Shown here: in pieces, positions 8,175 to 17,020 of the stretch
Position numbering within the stretch: position 1 is the stretch's first letter
Layout of the letters: each line of letters starts with the position of its first letter
DNA from: Brevibacillus parabrevis
GTDB taxonomy: Bacteria; Bacillota; Bacilli; Brevibacillales; Brevibacillaceae
Assembly (NCBI RefSeq): GCF_003710905.1
Contig: NZ_RHHV01000005.1
Span: 124,001 to 188,000 of the forward strand
Reading direction: 5' to 3'
DNA: 64,000 nt
The notes under the pieces: model-generated
What the model was told of the DNA's origin: nothing
What the model saw: only the letters and a program-made list of their open reading frames with translations
Database searches by the model: none
Made by a program: the position numbers and the translations under genes

Positions 8175-9443
8175 ATGCGCGAGCGCCTGTTGGTCCTCAT
8201 GATTATTATGCTGGCAACGGCCTTTTTCGGAGAGATGAAGGTCAATCCACTTGGAGGATCGTTTCGCTTCTCGCTGGGGATTGCTGCTTTTTCTTTCGGT
8301 TTGCTCTGGTTTTCTTCCGTACCTGTGATCACGACAGGCTTTTTAACCGGGACGTTCATCCTCGGCTTTCGGGTCGGCATGGACATGCTCATGGGCTACG
8401 GCCCGTGGCTGGAAAGTGTGTATGATCACCTTCCCTCTGCGTTTTACTATTTCAGCTTTGCCATTTTGTTCCGGGTGCTGCGGGCAAGAAACTACGTGGA
8501 ATTTCCGCTGAAAATGGGGCTGATCGGAGCTTCTGTCGACTTTGCTTCCAATCTGGTCGAATTGCAGGTGCGCGAGTTTTTGAACGGTTTTCCGCCGCTT
8601 ACGTGGCAAGGCTTTTTCATGCTCTTGTTCTTCGGCGTATTGCGCAGCTTTTTCGCTGTCGGTCTGTACAACAGCGTCTCGATCCGGCAAATTCGGGCGG
8701 TAGGCGAGGTGCGCCAGCAAGAGCTGGAACGGCTGCGGATGATCAATACCGAGCTTTACGAAGAGGCGTTTTACTTGCGCAAATCGATGACGCAACTGGA
8801 GGACATCACCCGTGAAAGCTATCGGTTGTACAGGCGGCTGCTGACGTCGCAGCATGCCGAATCTCCTACGGCTTTGACGATTGCCGAGCATGTGCACGAG
8901 GTAAAAAAAGACTCGCAGCGCATTCTCGCAGGTATTTCCAAGCTGATCAATCAGGAGGGACTGGCTCCCCAGATGCCTGTCGGCGAATTGTGCGAGCTGG
9001 TGATGCGAGCGAATCAGAAGTATGCGGAGATGCTCGGAAAAGAAATCGAATTTGCCTGGAGCTGTCAGGTCAGCCTGGCGACCAATCAAATTTATGCGCT
9101 GTTGTCTGTGCTGAACAATTTGGTGGCGAATGCCGTAGAAGCAATCGACGGATCGGGTAAAATTGAATTGAACGTCAGACTGGAAGGGCGGCAAATCGTC
9201 TTTCAGGTGCTGGATACCGGGCCGGGAATCTCGCAGGATGAACGGGAGTGGGTGTTTGAACCGGGCTATACGACGAAATACGACGCGCAGGGCAACGCAT
9301 CCACCGGGATTGGCCTGACACATGCTAGAGGCATCGTGCAGAGCTTGCAGGGGCAGTTGCACATTTTGCGCGATCTGGGAGAGTGGACTCATTTTGAAGT
9401 GCGGATTCCGACTCATCAATTGCTGAGAGGGGAGGGAGGGTAA
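8175..9443 (+). CDS. glnK: Sensor histidine kinase, GlnK (YcbA)-like
   Basis: 422 residues. About five N-terminal membrane helices (to residue ~165), a linker coiled coil (VRQQELERLRMINTELYEE), then a kinase core with phosphoacceptor region HVHEVKKDSQRIL and ATPase boxes NNLVANAVEAI (N), DTGPGIS (G1) and STGIGLTHARGI (G2). This matches the B. subtilis GlnK type, which senses glutamine and pairs with GlnL. ATG is preceded by AAAGGGGGG. Four bases separate it from the response regulator. Its position after glnQHMP suggests it controls that transporter. Confidence 0.82.
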   Translation: MRERLLVLMIIMLATAFFGEMKVNPLGGSFRFSLGIAAFSFGLLWFSSVPVITTGFLTGTFILGFRVGMDMLMGYGPWLESVYDHLPSAFYYFSFAILFRVLRARNYVEFPLKMGLIGASVDFASNLVELQVREFLNGFPPLTWQGFFMLLFFGVLRSFFAVGLYNSVSIRQIRAVGEVRQQELERLRMINTELYEEAFYLRKSMTQLEDITRESYRLYRRLLTSQHAESPTALTIAEHVHEVKKDSQRILAGISKLINQEGLAPQMPVGELCELVMRANQKYAEMLGKEIEFAWSCQVSLATNQIYALLSVLNNLVANAVEAIDGSGKIELNVRLEGRQIVFQVLDTGPGISQDEREWVFEPGYTTKYDAQGNASTGIGLTHARGIVQSLQGQLHILRDLGEWTHFEVRIPTHQLLRGEGG

Positions 9444-9446
9444 CCG

Positions 9447-10364
9447 ATGATACGTTTCTTTTTGATTGAAGACGATGCCGTAGTGCGGCGCATGCTGGAG
9501 CGAATCATAGCGGACAGCGGCCTGGGCGAGATCGTCGGCCAGGCAAGCGATGGCAACTGTGTCTCCATCGATCAGCTTTACGGAGTAGATGTCGTCCTGA
9601 TCGATTTGCTCATGCCTGGGCTGGATGGCATCCAGACGATCAAGAAGTTGCAAGCGGAAGGGTTCGCGGGCCGGTTCATCATGGTTTCTCAGGTGGAGAA
9701 CAAGGAGATGATCGGAGAGGCTTATTTGCAGGGGATTGATACGTTTATCCAGAAGCCGATCAACCGCCTGGAGGTCATCGCAGTGCTCAAAAGGGTGTCT
9801 GATTACTTGACGCTGGAAGCCTCTTTGCAATCTATCCGCAAGTCGTTGCAAATTCTTGATGTCAAAGGAAAAGAGCAGCCGACGGGCGGGCTGAAAGCTC
9901 ATTCCTCCGACGAGGAGGGCCTGGCGCAAAAAGCGAGACAACTGTTGTTGCAGCTCGGGATCGCAAGCGAGGCGGGGGCGCACGATTTGCTCGTCATCAT
10001 GGGCTGGCTGGCGCAAAACGATCGGGAAGTGGACAAACTGCGGGATTTGCAACTGAAGGAGCTGTACACGCAAATTTTGCTCAAGTTGCACGGCAGCCTC
10101 GACGAGCAGGCGTTGACCAAAGAGGTACGGGCGATGGAGCAGCGGATTCGCCGCATGGTGTTGCAAGCGTTTACGCATTTGTCCTCGCTCGGTTTGACGG
10201 ATTACGCGAACCCGACTTTTGAGCATTTTGCCCCGCGCTTGTTTGACTTCCAGGAAATTCGCCAACGGATGCAGGAGCTGGAAGCCGGAGAAAAGACGAC
10301 AAAATGCCGCATCAGCGTGAAAAAGTTTTTATCTGTTTTTTATATGGAAGCGAAGGCGATTTGA
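9447..10364 (+). CDS. glnL: Response regulator, GlnL (YcbB)-like
   Basis: 305 residues. Receiver domain (1-120) with acidic pocket FLIEDDAV, phospho-Asp in VLIDLLMPGLDG and switch Lys in FIQKPINR. The C-terminal part (about 150-300) is not a standard winged helix but fits the YcbB DNA-binding domain specific to GlnL regulators (AKQ-type helices followed by RRMVLQAFTHLSSLGLTDYA). In B. subtilis GlnL activates glutaminase and glutamine transport genes; the same is inferred here for glnQHMP. Confidence 0.82.
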   Translation: MIRFFLIEDDAVVRRMLERIIADSGLGEIVGQASDGNCVSIDQLYGVDVVLIDLLMPGLDGIQTIKKLQAEGFAGRFIMVSQVENKEMIGEAYLQGIDTFIQKPINRLEVIAVLKRVSDYLTLEASLQSIRKSLQILDVKGKEQPTGGLKAHSSDEEGLAQKARQLLLQLGIASEAGAHDLLVIMGWLAQNDREVDKLRDLQLKELYTQILLKLHGSLDEQALTKEVRAMEQRIRRMVLQAFTHLSSLGLTDYANPTFEHFAPRLFDFQEIRQRMQELEAGEKTTKCRISVKKFLSVFYMEAKAI

Positions 10365-10514
10365 GTAAGCGAGGATAAGAACAAACGAACGGAAGAGTAG
10401 GTAACTCTAGTTGATTTTTAGGAAAAAAGTAATGTTTTTTTGTTTGTATAAAGAGACAAAAATACCAAATAATGCGTTTTTGTGTAGTAAAATAGAGAAG
10501 GGAGGGATGAGTAG

Positions 10515-12020
10515 ATGCAGAACAGCACATTAATGCAGTGGGAACAACTATTGAGCGGAGTTCGCTTGCGAGATCGACAGGTAAAAGATCGCACAAAGGA
10601 TAATGAATACGATTTGCGAAATGACTTTGATGATGATTATAGCCGATTGATTATTAGCTCAGCAGTTCGCAGATTACAAGATAAAGCGCAAGTTTTCCCT
10701 CTTGATAACAGTGACTTTGTGCGCACTCGCTTAACACATTCTCATGAAGTGGCGACAATTGGTCGATCACTGGGCATCAGTGTGGAAAAGTATCTTTCGA
10801 CACGAAAACCGCAGGCATTTAAAGAGGAGTCTGTTGGAAAACTGAGCGCGCTATTGGCCGTTGCTGGTCTTGTGCATGATTTGGGTAATCCGCCATTTGG
10901 TCATTTTGGGGAAGCAGCGATTCAAACTTTCTTTCGGGATTGGTTTGAAAACGAAAAAAATCTCAGGCAACTGGCTGAGGGGAATTCGCAGTATGCAAAG
11001 CAGATGCAGGCTGATTTTGAACACTTCGAAGGAAATGCGCAATCGTTCCGCCTGTTGACCAAGCTGAATGGATTAGTGGATGAATATAGCTACAATCTAA
11101 GCGCCGCTTCTTTGGCAAGCATTTTGAAATATCCCCGTTCTTCGTTGGAAGGGAACAAAAGCAGAGCAGAGCGCAAAGCACAAGATCTCGGCGTTTCTTA
11201 CAAAAAATTTGGATACATGACTTCGGAGCAGGAACGTTTTGAGCTAGTTCGCCAATATACCGGAATTATGGATAAACGCCATCCTGTCACGTTTTTGTTG
11301 GAGGCGGCCGATGATATTGCCTACTCAGCAGCGGATATTGAAGATGGGTGCAAAAAGAAAGTATTGGACTATTCGATCATTACAGATGTGTTCGCAGAAT
11401 TTTTCAAAACAGAAGACGATAGAAAGCTTCTCGATTCCTTTGTAAGTGACTTTAAACAAAATACAGAGGAGCGGCGTTCAGACCGTTTAGACAATGCGGT
11501 GCAAAAGCTGCGGATTAAGGCGCAGGGAGCCATGATTCATGGAGTAGTGGAAAGCTTCCTCAAATTGCATGACCGCATCTTGAACGGCGACTTTGATGAG
11601 GAGATTTTGGAAAATTCGTCAGCAGCGAAGGTTCGGGAAGCTTTCCGAGCGCTTGCAGAGAATTATATTTTTCCGAATCGGGACATTATTACACGCGAGT
11701 TGGTAGGGGGAAAGGTGATTCGCGGATTGCTGGAAATATTCGTTTGCTCAGTGAGTACAGATAGCATCTACCAGCTAGCTGAACTGGAGAAGAATATTTT
11801 CAAAATCAATGATGAATTTGCCTACTCCGAAAAAGGCAAGAATTTCATGCTGATCTCTGATAATTATCGCTATCTCATGCAGCGCTACCCCTTTTCGCTG
11901 CAAGTTGATAAACAGCCAAGTTTGTATGATCGGTTATTGCTAGTGACGGATTTTGTTTGTGGCATGACTGACACTTATGCGTTAGAATTGTATCAAAAGC
12001 TATCAGGCATCAAATTGTAA
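10515..12020 (+). CDS. dgt: Deoxyguanosinetriphosphate triphosphohydrolase (dGTPase), HD superfamily
   Basis: 501 residues, about the size of E. coli Dgt. Hydrolyses dNTPs, preferably dGTP, to nucleoside and triphosphate. The HD metal site is complete: RTRLTHSHEVATIGRSLG near residue 72, GLVHDLGNPPFGHFGE near 116 and EAADDIAYSAADIEDG near 260. ATG 10515 follows GGAGGG. Codon use is visibly more AT-rich than the flanking gln and nos genes, suggesting acquisition. Twelve bases before a nucleotidyltransferase gene, forming a two-gene unit with its own terminator. A housekeeping role is possible, but dGTPases are also established antiphage effectors that drain the dNTP pool. Confidence 0.9.
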   Translation: MQNSTLMQWEQLLSGVRLRDRQVKDRTKDNEYDLRNDFDDDYSRLIISSAVRRLQDKAQVFPLDNSDFVRTRLTHSHEVATIGRSLGISVEKYLSTRKPQAFKEESVGKLSALLAVAGLVHDLGNPPFGHFGEAAIQTFFRDWFENEKNLRQLAEGNSQYAKQMQADFEHFEGNAQSFRLLTKLNGLVDEYSYNLSAASLASILKYPRSSLEGNKSRAERKAQDLGVSYKKFGYMTSEQERFELVRQYTGIMDKRHPVTFLLEAADDIAYSAADIEDGCKKKVLDYSIITDVFAEFFKTEDDRKLLDSFVSDFKQNTEERRSDRLDNAVQKLRIKAQGAMIHGVVESFLKLHDRILNGDFDEEILENSSAAKVREAFRALAENYIFPNRDIITRELVGGKVIRGLLEIFVCSVSTDSIYQLAELEKNIFKINDEFAYSEKGKNFMLISDNYRYLMQRYPFSLQVDKQPSLYDRLLLVTDFVCGMTDTYALELYQKLSGIKL

Positions 12021-12032
12021 GGAGGGCTACTT

Positions 12033-12758
12033 ATGGGCAGTGCATGGAGATGCGCTCACGAAGACTACAATCAGACAGGCATGATCCTAAAAAGGATTGA
12101 ACTGTTAAGAGAAGTCAGCCCACAAGTAGACCGCTTGCTACATGACCTTAGCTCCTACGGTAATTTGATTTTGATTGGTGGGGCTGTACGGGATCTGGCT
12201 GAGAGCAGAACACCACGGGATTATGACATAATTGTGGATGCTCCTGATACGAGGTTTGCCGAAGCTTTTTCCAGCTTTTCCTATAAACAAAATCGGTTCG
12301 GGGGATATAAGCTTAAGGTTGACGGCATTGAATTCGACATATGGGGAATCCAAAGCAATTGGGCTTTTCGCGAACGCTTATTAGCGCCGAACTTTGAGAA
12401 TATATCTAAAGGGGTCTTTTTCAATTTCGATGCAGTAAGTTTTCATTTGCAATGGCAGAACCTTGATTGCACTTATTTCATGGAAGCGATAAATAGCAGA
12501 GTGCTTGATATTTTGCTTGATGATGAGGTCGTATGGAAAAACCCTACTCCAGAGGTTAATGTTGTTCGCGCTTGGAAGATTCACAAGACACGCGGATTGC
12601 AGTTTTCCGATCGGTTAAGGAATTATATCAGGGAGTGGGCTGCTACCGCTGACAATCCGCAAGAGAGACTTGTCGAGGCAGAACGAAAGCATTATGGGGA
12701 TGGAAGTCAGCTATCGTACGATGATTATTCGCAACTGTTATCGCATGTTAAAGCTTAG
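12033..12758 (+). CDS. Stand-alone nucleotidyltransferase (CCA-adding / poly(A) polymerase head-domain fold)
   Basis: 241 residues. Pol-beta-type catalytic core: IGGAVRDLAE (G-G plus the RD of class II CCA enzymes), the metal-binding pair in RDYDIIVD and a later Asp in GIEFDIWGI. Only the head and a short helical tail are present; the neck/body/tail tRNA-binding parts of CCA-adding enzymes (about 400 residues) are missing, so tRNA maturation is unlikely. ATG follows GGAGGG, 12 bases after dgt, and shares its AT-rich composition. Possible roles are nucleotidylation of a protein or RNA, or an antitoxin/toxin-like NTase acting with the dGTPase. Function not known. Confidence 0.75.
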   Translation: MGSAWRCAHEDYNQTGMILKRIELLREVSPQVDRLLHDLSSYGNLILIGGAVRDLAESRTPRDYDIIVDAPDTRFAEAFSSFSYKQNRFGGYKLKVDGIEFDIWGIQSNWAFRERLLAPNFENISKGVFFNFDAVSFHLQWQNLDCTYFMEAINSRVLDILLDDEVVWKNPTPEVNVVRAWKIHKTRGLQFSDRLRNYIREWAATADNPQERLVEAERKHYGDGSQLSYDDYSQLLSHVKA

Positions 12759-12762
12759 CCTG

Positions 12763-12812
12763 AAAAAAAAGAAGTCAGTCGGCGGGATCAACCGTTGACT
12801 GGCTTCTTGCGT
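12763..12812. terminator. Bidirectional terminator between the dgt cassette and nosF
   Basis: GAAGTCAGTC (12771-12780) pairs with GACTGGCTTC (12797-12806). An A8 run on the left serves the minus-strand nos operon; the right side has only short T runs. Confidence 0.75.
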
Positions 12813-12876
12813 TTGGACGATAGCTGCGAATGAACAGCGGTGTCACTATCATGTCTGACTGTATGTTCTTCTTTGG

Positions 12877-13602
12877 CTATGAATGCGCCCGAGACACCAG
12901 CTCCGCGAACGCACCGTACAGCCCGACATTGCCGTACTGCTCCTGGTACTGATCAATCGTGTCGTCGCGGACGATTTGTCCGTTCATGAGGAAAATCGCG
13001 CGGTCAGCCACGGCGTCAGCTACTTGAAGCTGGTGAGTGGAGAAGATGACCGACTGTCCCGCCAGGCGCAGCTCGCGCACGAGATCGACGAAGGCGTCCA
13101 TCCAGTAAGGGTCGAGGCCGTTTGTCGGCTCGTCCAGGACGACCAAGGCCGGTTTTGCCAGGATCGCCTGGGCAAACAGCAGGCGTTGCTGCATGCCTTT
13201 GGAAAAATGCGAAACGCGCTTGTTGCGGGCATCGTGCAGACCGACGGCTTTCAGCATCCTGTCGGCATCTTCTGCGGTCCGATTGCGCAACGCTGCGTAA
13301 AACTCCAATGTCTCGCGTGCAGTCAGACCAGCGGTGAAGGAGAAATGATCAGGCATGTAGCCAATCTGCTGCAAATAGTCGACGCGCTGCTCCTCCCAGC
13401 TCATGCCGTTGAGCTGAATCGTGCCTGTAGTGGGACGGAGAATGCCTACCAGCATGCGCAGGATCGTGCTTTTTCCCGCTCCGTTTCCGCCGCACAGAGC
13501 GACCACTTCGCCAGGCTCGATGCGCAGGCTGAAAGGATGGACAATCGTTTTGTCGTTGATCGTCTTGCTTACCTGATCGACGGTAAGGCCGAATGTTTGC
13601 AT
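12877..13602 (-). CDS. nosF: ABC transporter ATP-binding protein, NosF-like
   Basis: 241 residues from ATG 13602, which has GGAGATAAC-type ribosome binding sequence (GAAAGGAG) upstream; the longer frame to 13755 overlaps nosY and lacks support. Walker A GGNGAGKST, signature HFSKGMQQRLL, Walker B LVVLDEPTNGLD, H-loop FSTHQ. Forms an exporter with the permease encoded immediately upstream. In nitrous-oxide reductase clusters NosFY supplies sulphur for copper-sulphur centre assembly with NosD. Here no nosZ is linked. Confidence 0.82.
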   Translation of the reverse strand: MQTFGLTVDQVSKTINDKTIVHPFSLRIEPGEVVALCGGNGAGKSTILRMLVGILRPTTGTIQLNGMSWEEQRVDYLQQIGYMPDHFSFTAGLTARETLEFYAALRNRTAEDADRMLKAVGLHDARNKRVSHFSKGMQQRLLFAQAILAKPALVVLDEPTNGLDPYWMDAFVDLVRELRLAGQSVIFSTHQLQVADAVADRAIFLMNGQIVRDDTIDQYQEQYGNVGLYGAFAELVSRAHS

Positions 13603-13606
13603 CGTG

Positions 13607-14413
13607 TTATCTCCTTTCCCATGCCCGGGTAGCGATAAACAGCGTAGCGCTAATCCACAGCAGACAGAGTGCGACGAAGCAAACGTCGCCGAGCGCCGAG
13701 TCGATCCAGTAAATCCACTTGTAGTATTCCGGCCCGAAAATGGCACCGCCGCCAAGCCGGGTCACAGAATAGACGCGGACAAATTCAGCTGGATTGAAAA
13801 AAGTCACGATTTGCAGCAAGGGCTTGATCCATGTGTACGGCACGAAGCTGAGCAAGGAAATCAACAGCGTCGGCCAGGCCAAAATGTAGAAAAACCAGAT
13901 GCTGACGCCCATGGTCAAAGCTTGCCAGCGATTCCGGCACAGAGCGCCAATCAGCATGGCGATTCCTAAAAATAAAAGGATCAGACAAATCGAGAAGACG
14001 AGCAGGAACAGCAGGGTGGAAAAGGCAAAGCTTTTGCCGAGCAAAAGTCCAGCCACCCCGGAGATGCCGTAGCCAAAGCTGACGATGGCAATCAGGACGA
14101 GCGCCTGGCCGACGTATTTGCCGATGAGAAACGACGAGGTCGTCATCGCGTAGGTCGAGAGCAGTTGCCAGCTACCTTCCTCTTTCTCCGCAGTCAGGGA
14201 GAAAGAGGAGAGGAGCATCGTCATCAGCGGCAGCAAATACAAAATCAGATTGAGCATGGTGCCTGTCGTATACGTGTAGCCTTTCATGTAGGACTGCGAC
14301 TGGATCACCAGCAGCCCCAGGCTAAACAGGGAAAACAGAGCCATGAAAGAGTAGGCCCATGGATTGCGGAAACCTACCTTCACTTCCCTTTTCGCAATCA
14401 GATTGATGTGCAA
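13607..14413 (-). CDS. nosY: ABC transporter permease, NosY-like
   Basis: 268 residues, about six membrane helices (MALFSLFSLGLLVIQSQ, LILYLLPLMTMLLSSFSL, VLIAIVSFGYGISGVAGLL, FLLVFSICLILLFLGIAML and others), with the ABC-2/NosY family pattern SFSLTAEKEEGSWQLLSTYAM. The N-terminal NLIAKREVKVGFRNPWAY motif is typical. Lies between nosL and nosF, 4 bases from nosF. Confidence 0.85.
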   Translation of the reverse strand: MHINLIAKREVKVGFRNPWAYSFMALFSLFSLGLLVIQSQSYMKGYTYTTGTMLNLILYLLPLMTMLLSSFSLTAEKEEGSWQLLSTYAMTTSSFLIGKYVGQALVLIAIVSFGYGISGVAGLLLGKSFAFSTLLFLLVFSICLILLFLGIAMLIGALCRNRWQALTMGVSIWFFYILAWPTLLISLLSFVPYTWIKPLLQIVTFFNPAEFVRVYSVTRLGGGAIFGPEYYKWIYWIDSALGDVCFVALCLLWISATLFIATRAWERR

Positions 14414-14440
14414 GGCTCGCCACTTCCTCTATTCGTGGTA

Positions 14441-15028
14441 TTAGTGGTGTGTAGTCGTTGGCGTGCTTGTGCCATTGCCGTGTGCTGGGGCAGGAGTGCT
14501 CTCCGTACCGCCCGATTGATGTCCGCCCGAAGAATGTCCGTCTTTTTTCATGTGTTCGCTCATGCTGCGTTCCCACGTGTGGCTTTTCAGACCTTCCGCG
14601 TTCATGACGACGCCTTTCTTTTGTTCCGCCACGAATTTGTCCGCTTCCGCTTTGTCTTTAAACGAGTAGATGCCGTAGCTCATTGGCGTTTTAAATTCTT
14701 TGTCGTAGGCAAAAGTTGCCGTATCGGCTTTTGTCCACTCTGCCGTATAGTAGTCGCGAACGTATTGCATGGCGACTTCGTCTGTTCCGTGTTCTTTCGT
14801 CCATTCATGCAAGCAGCCGATATCGTCGAACTTCAGCGCTTTGCCGTCTTTCAAAATGATTTCTGTTGCGTTGTGGTCGTTCGGCACGTGCATGTGGCAG
14901 AGGTCACATTTGTCTACGCCTTCCGCGATGTCTACAGGCTGTGCTTCTTCTTTTCCGCAGCCGACCATGAGCAGGCTGATTCCTGCGATTGCTCCCAGTG
15001 TGGTTACCCATTTTTTCAATTTCATCAT
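14441..15028 (-). CDS. nosL: NosL-like copper-binding lipoprotein
   Basis: 195 residues. Lipoprotein signal with lipobox MVGC near residue 24. NosL core: metal site CDLCHMHV near residue 42, then LKFDDIGCLHEW and AMQYVRDYYTAEW, the pattern of the NosL Cu(I) chaperone. The C-terminal tail is rich in His, Ser, Thr and Pro (SSGGHQSGG then HGNGTSTP) and probably disordered or metal binding. The ATG overlaps the TGA stop of nosD (ATGA), indicating translational coupling. Confidence 0.88.
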   Translation of the reverse strand: MMKLKKWVTTLGAIAGISLLMVGCGKEEAQPVDIAEGVDKCDLCHMHVPNDHNATEIILKDGKALKFDDIGCLHEWTKEHGTDEVAMQYVRDYYTAEWTKADTATFAYDKEFKTPMSYGIYSFKDKAEADKFVAEQKKGVVMNAEGLKSHTWERSMSEHMKKDGHSSGGHQSGGTESTPAPAHGNGTSTPTTTHH

Positions 15029-16413
15029 GATTTCTTCACTCCTACGTATATGAATGTACAGCTTCCCAGTAAAAGAATGAGGCCAAGTATGCCAGCACCC
15101 CAGCCGCTGGTCGTTTGGGCATCGGCTGCCAAGACAGCGGATGTCGGCATCAGCGGCGAGTTGTCCCGAATCGGACTGCCTGCGCCGTTTGTGAACAAAT
15201 TTTCCAGAAACACGAAGCCCGGCGACTGGAAAAACAGCTGATAGGCGGGAACGGCGTCAGTCAGGCCGAGGTAAAACGGGTTCATTTCGTACGGCAGATC
15301 GCTGATATGATCGCCGTCTACGTCAAGACCGAGCAAGTTGTCCCAATAGTTGCCGTTTATGTTGTCAGTGGCGCTGTCCTGGGCTTGCGCCGCGATGACA
15401 TTGGAGATGAACTGGTTGTTCGTCCACGTGTTTTGCGAAGAGGACGTGAGCTGCATCCCGACGAAATTGAGCGCCAGCTGATTGCCTTTGACGGTAATCC
15501 CGGTCGAGCGCTCCAGGTACAGTCCGACCCGGTTCCCTTCGATGCGGTTGTCCGTGATGAGCGAATTTTGCACATCGTACAGCAAAATGCCTTGGGAGTT
15601 CGGGTTTTTCTGCTGCTTCAAAAATTGGTTCCCGATGACTGTGGCTTCGCTTGTTTCCATCAGCATGGCGCCCGTCACATTTTCGCTGCCGGTATTGTTT
15701 TTCAAAGTTGTATTCGTGGTGCCCATCAGGTGATAGCCGTAGCGCGACTTTTCCACCCAGTTTTGCTCCAGTTGATTGCCGCTGCTTTTCTCCAGGTAGA
15801 TTCCGTCAAAGACGTTCGTCACCTGATTGTCGGTCAGCCGATTGTCATTCGAGTCGTACAGGTCGATGCCGTTTCCTTTTTGAGCCTGAACCGTCACCTT
15901 TGGCTTGCTTTGGCTTTTGGACAGATGAGCGCTGTGATCGTGGCCGGCATCACTCGTACTGCCCCTGTCTTTTACCTTGCCGATGACGAAAACTTTGTGC
16001 AGCGTATTGGAGTTGGCCCCTCGCAACTGAACTCCTGTTCCCATCGTATCCACGGTGACTTTTTCCAGCAGATTGCGGTTGCCCTTGACGATAATCGAGG
16101 CGTCCTCGCTGTTGATTCTCCTGTCCACCACCGTAATGCCTTGCAAGGTAACGTCGTCTGCCGCGATGATCAAGGCAGCTTCCTCGCTCGGGTTGGTCAG
16201 CTTGACGTCTCCGTCTGCCACCAGTTTGAGCGGCTTCGTAATGCGAATCGGCCCTTCGTATTTGCCTTCCGGTATCGTGATAGTTTCGCCTGATGCCGCC
16301 CGGTCGATCTGTGCTTGCAAGGAGTCTGCGGACTCTTCCGCCAGCGCTGTGAGGGCAGCAGGCATGACAAGCGCGATTGCCAGGGAAGCAGACAGCAGTT
16401 GGCGAAGCGCCAT
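15025..16413 (-). CDS. nosD: NosD-like periplasmic/extracytoplasmic copper-pathway protein, membrane anchored
   Basis: 462 residues from ATG 16413. Signal peptide (about 1-25, cleavage after LTALA), then a long run of parallel beta-helix repeats of the NosD type (NTLHKV, GIDLYDSNDNRLTDN, SGNQLEQNW, GTNTTLKNNTG, STGITVKGNQL) to residue ~390 and a C-terminal membrane helix before VGVKKS. A His-rich insert (DAGHDHSAH) sits in the repeat region. The ATG has only AGG nearby; a CTG 24 bases upstream (16437) is spaced 8 bases from AAAGGGGGG and would add the basic n-region TRTRNKK, so translation may start there. First gene of nosDLYF. Confidence 0.85.
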   Translation of the reverse strand: MALRQLLSASLAIALVMPAALTALAEESADSLQAQIDRAASGETITIPEGKYEGPIRITKPLKLVADGDVKLTNPSEEAALIIAADDVTLQGITVVDRRINSEDASIIVKGNRNLLEKVTVDTMGTGVQLRGANSNTLHKVFVIGKVKDRGSTSDAGHDHSAHLSKSQSKPKVTVQAQKGNGIDLYDSNDNRLTDNQVTNVFDGIYLEKSSGNQLEQNWVEKSRYGYHLMGTTNTTLKNNTGSENVTGAMLMETSEATVIGNQFLKQQKNPNSQGILLYDVQNSLITDNRIEGNRVGLYLERSTGITVKGNQLALNFVGMQLTSSSQNTWTNNQFISNVIAAQAQDSATDNINGNYWDNLLGLDVDGDHISDLPYEMNPFYLGLTDAVPAYQLFFQSPGFVFLENLFTNGAGSPIRDNSPLMPTSAVLAADAQTTSGWGAGILGLILLLGSCTFIYVGVKKS

Positions 16414-16694
16414 TTTTTTGTTCCTAGTACGAGTCAGGGTACGTTCCCCCCTTTGTAATGAGAGCTCTCGATAATTCCTCCTGAGGGAAGGGGCTGCCAG
16501 CTAAGACTAGGATAGCAGTCCCGATTCATTTGCGTATGACTCAAACGGGCTATAAAAGGTGTCAAAAATCGCAACGATTATAAAAAATGGAAGGGACTTC
16601 ATCCGAAAGCGGAGGTGCCGGAAAGGCTGGAAAAGGGCAGCGAAAGCGGTCATACTAGCTAGGAAGAATACAGGAGCGAAAAGGAGGGCGGAGC

Positions 16695-17006
16695 ATGGAC
16701 GCGACGATCGAAAAAGCACTGCGCCAGACGCTGGATGCGTGGGAGCGGATGAAAAGAAGCCATGAGGATGACGCCGAAGATGACGCCAACCAGTTCGAGG
16801 CGTCGTTTTACAAGCTGATGGATGCGATTCGCGGCTGGTTCAATGAGCTGCCAGCAAAGCCCGAATCGCTGGAAGACGCGCTGCTGCTTCCCGATTTGGC
16901 AGAGGTCGCCGACCAGATGCCGGGCGAAATCGTGCTGAACTTCGAAACGGAGCTGGAGCTGATCGTGGACGGGCAAATACGCGTGGACGACGAGAAGTAC
17001 GATTAG
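16695..17006 (+). CDS. Hypothetical small acidic protein
   Basis: 103 residues, helical and very acidic (HEDDAEDDANQFE, FETELELIVDG). ATG 16695 follows AGGAGGGCGG. No signal peptide or membrane segment; no family recognised. Monocistronic, divergent from nosD and convergent with the peroxiredoxin, sharing a bidirectional terminator with it. Confidence 0.7.
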   Translation: MDATIEKALRQTLDAWERMKRSHEDDAEDDANQFEASFYKLMDAIRGWFNELPAKPESLEDALLLPDLAEVADQMPGEIVLNFETELELIVDGQIRVDDEKYD

Positions 17007-17020
17007 GCTGTTTGTTCGCC

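Noticed and set aside
8343..10265. 640-codon frame on the minus strand opposite glnK/glnL
   Set aside because: It is the reverse shadow of two well-supported kinase/regulator genes and its product has no domain character.
12033..12758. Housekeeping CCA-adding enzyme
   Set aside because: The head domain is present but the tRNA-binding neck, body and tail are missing.
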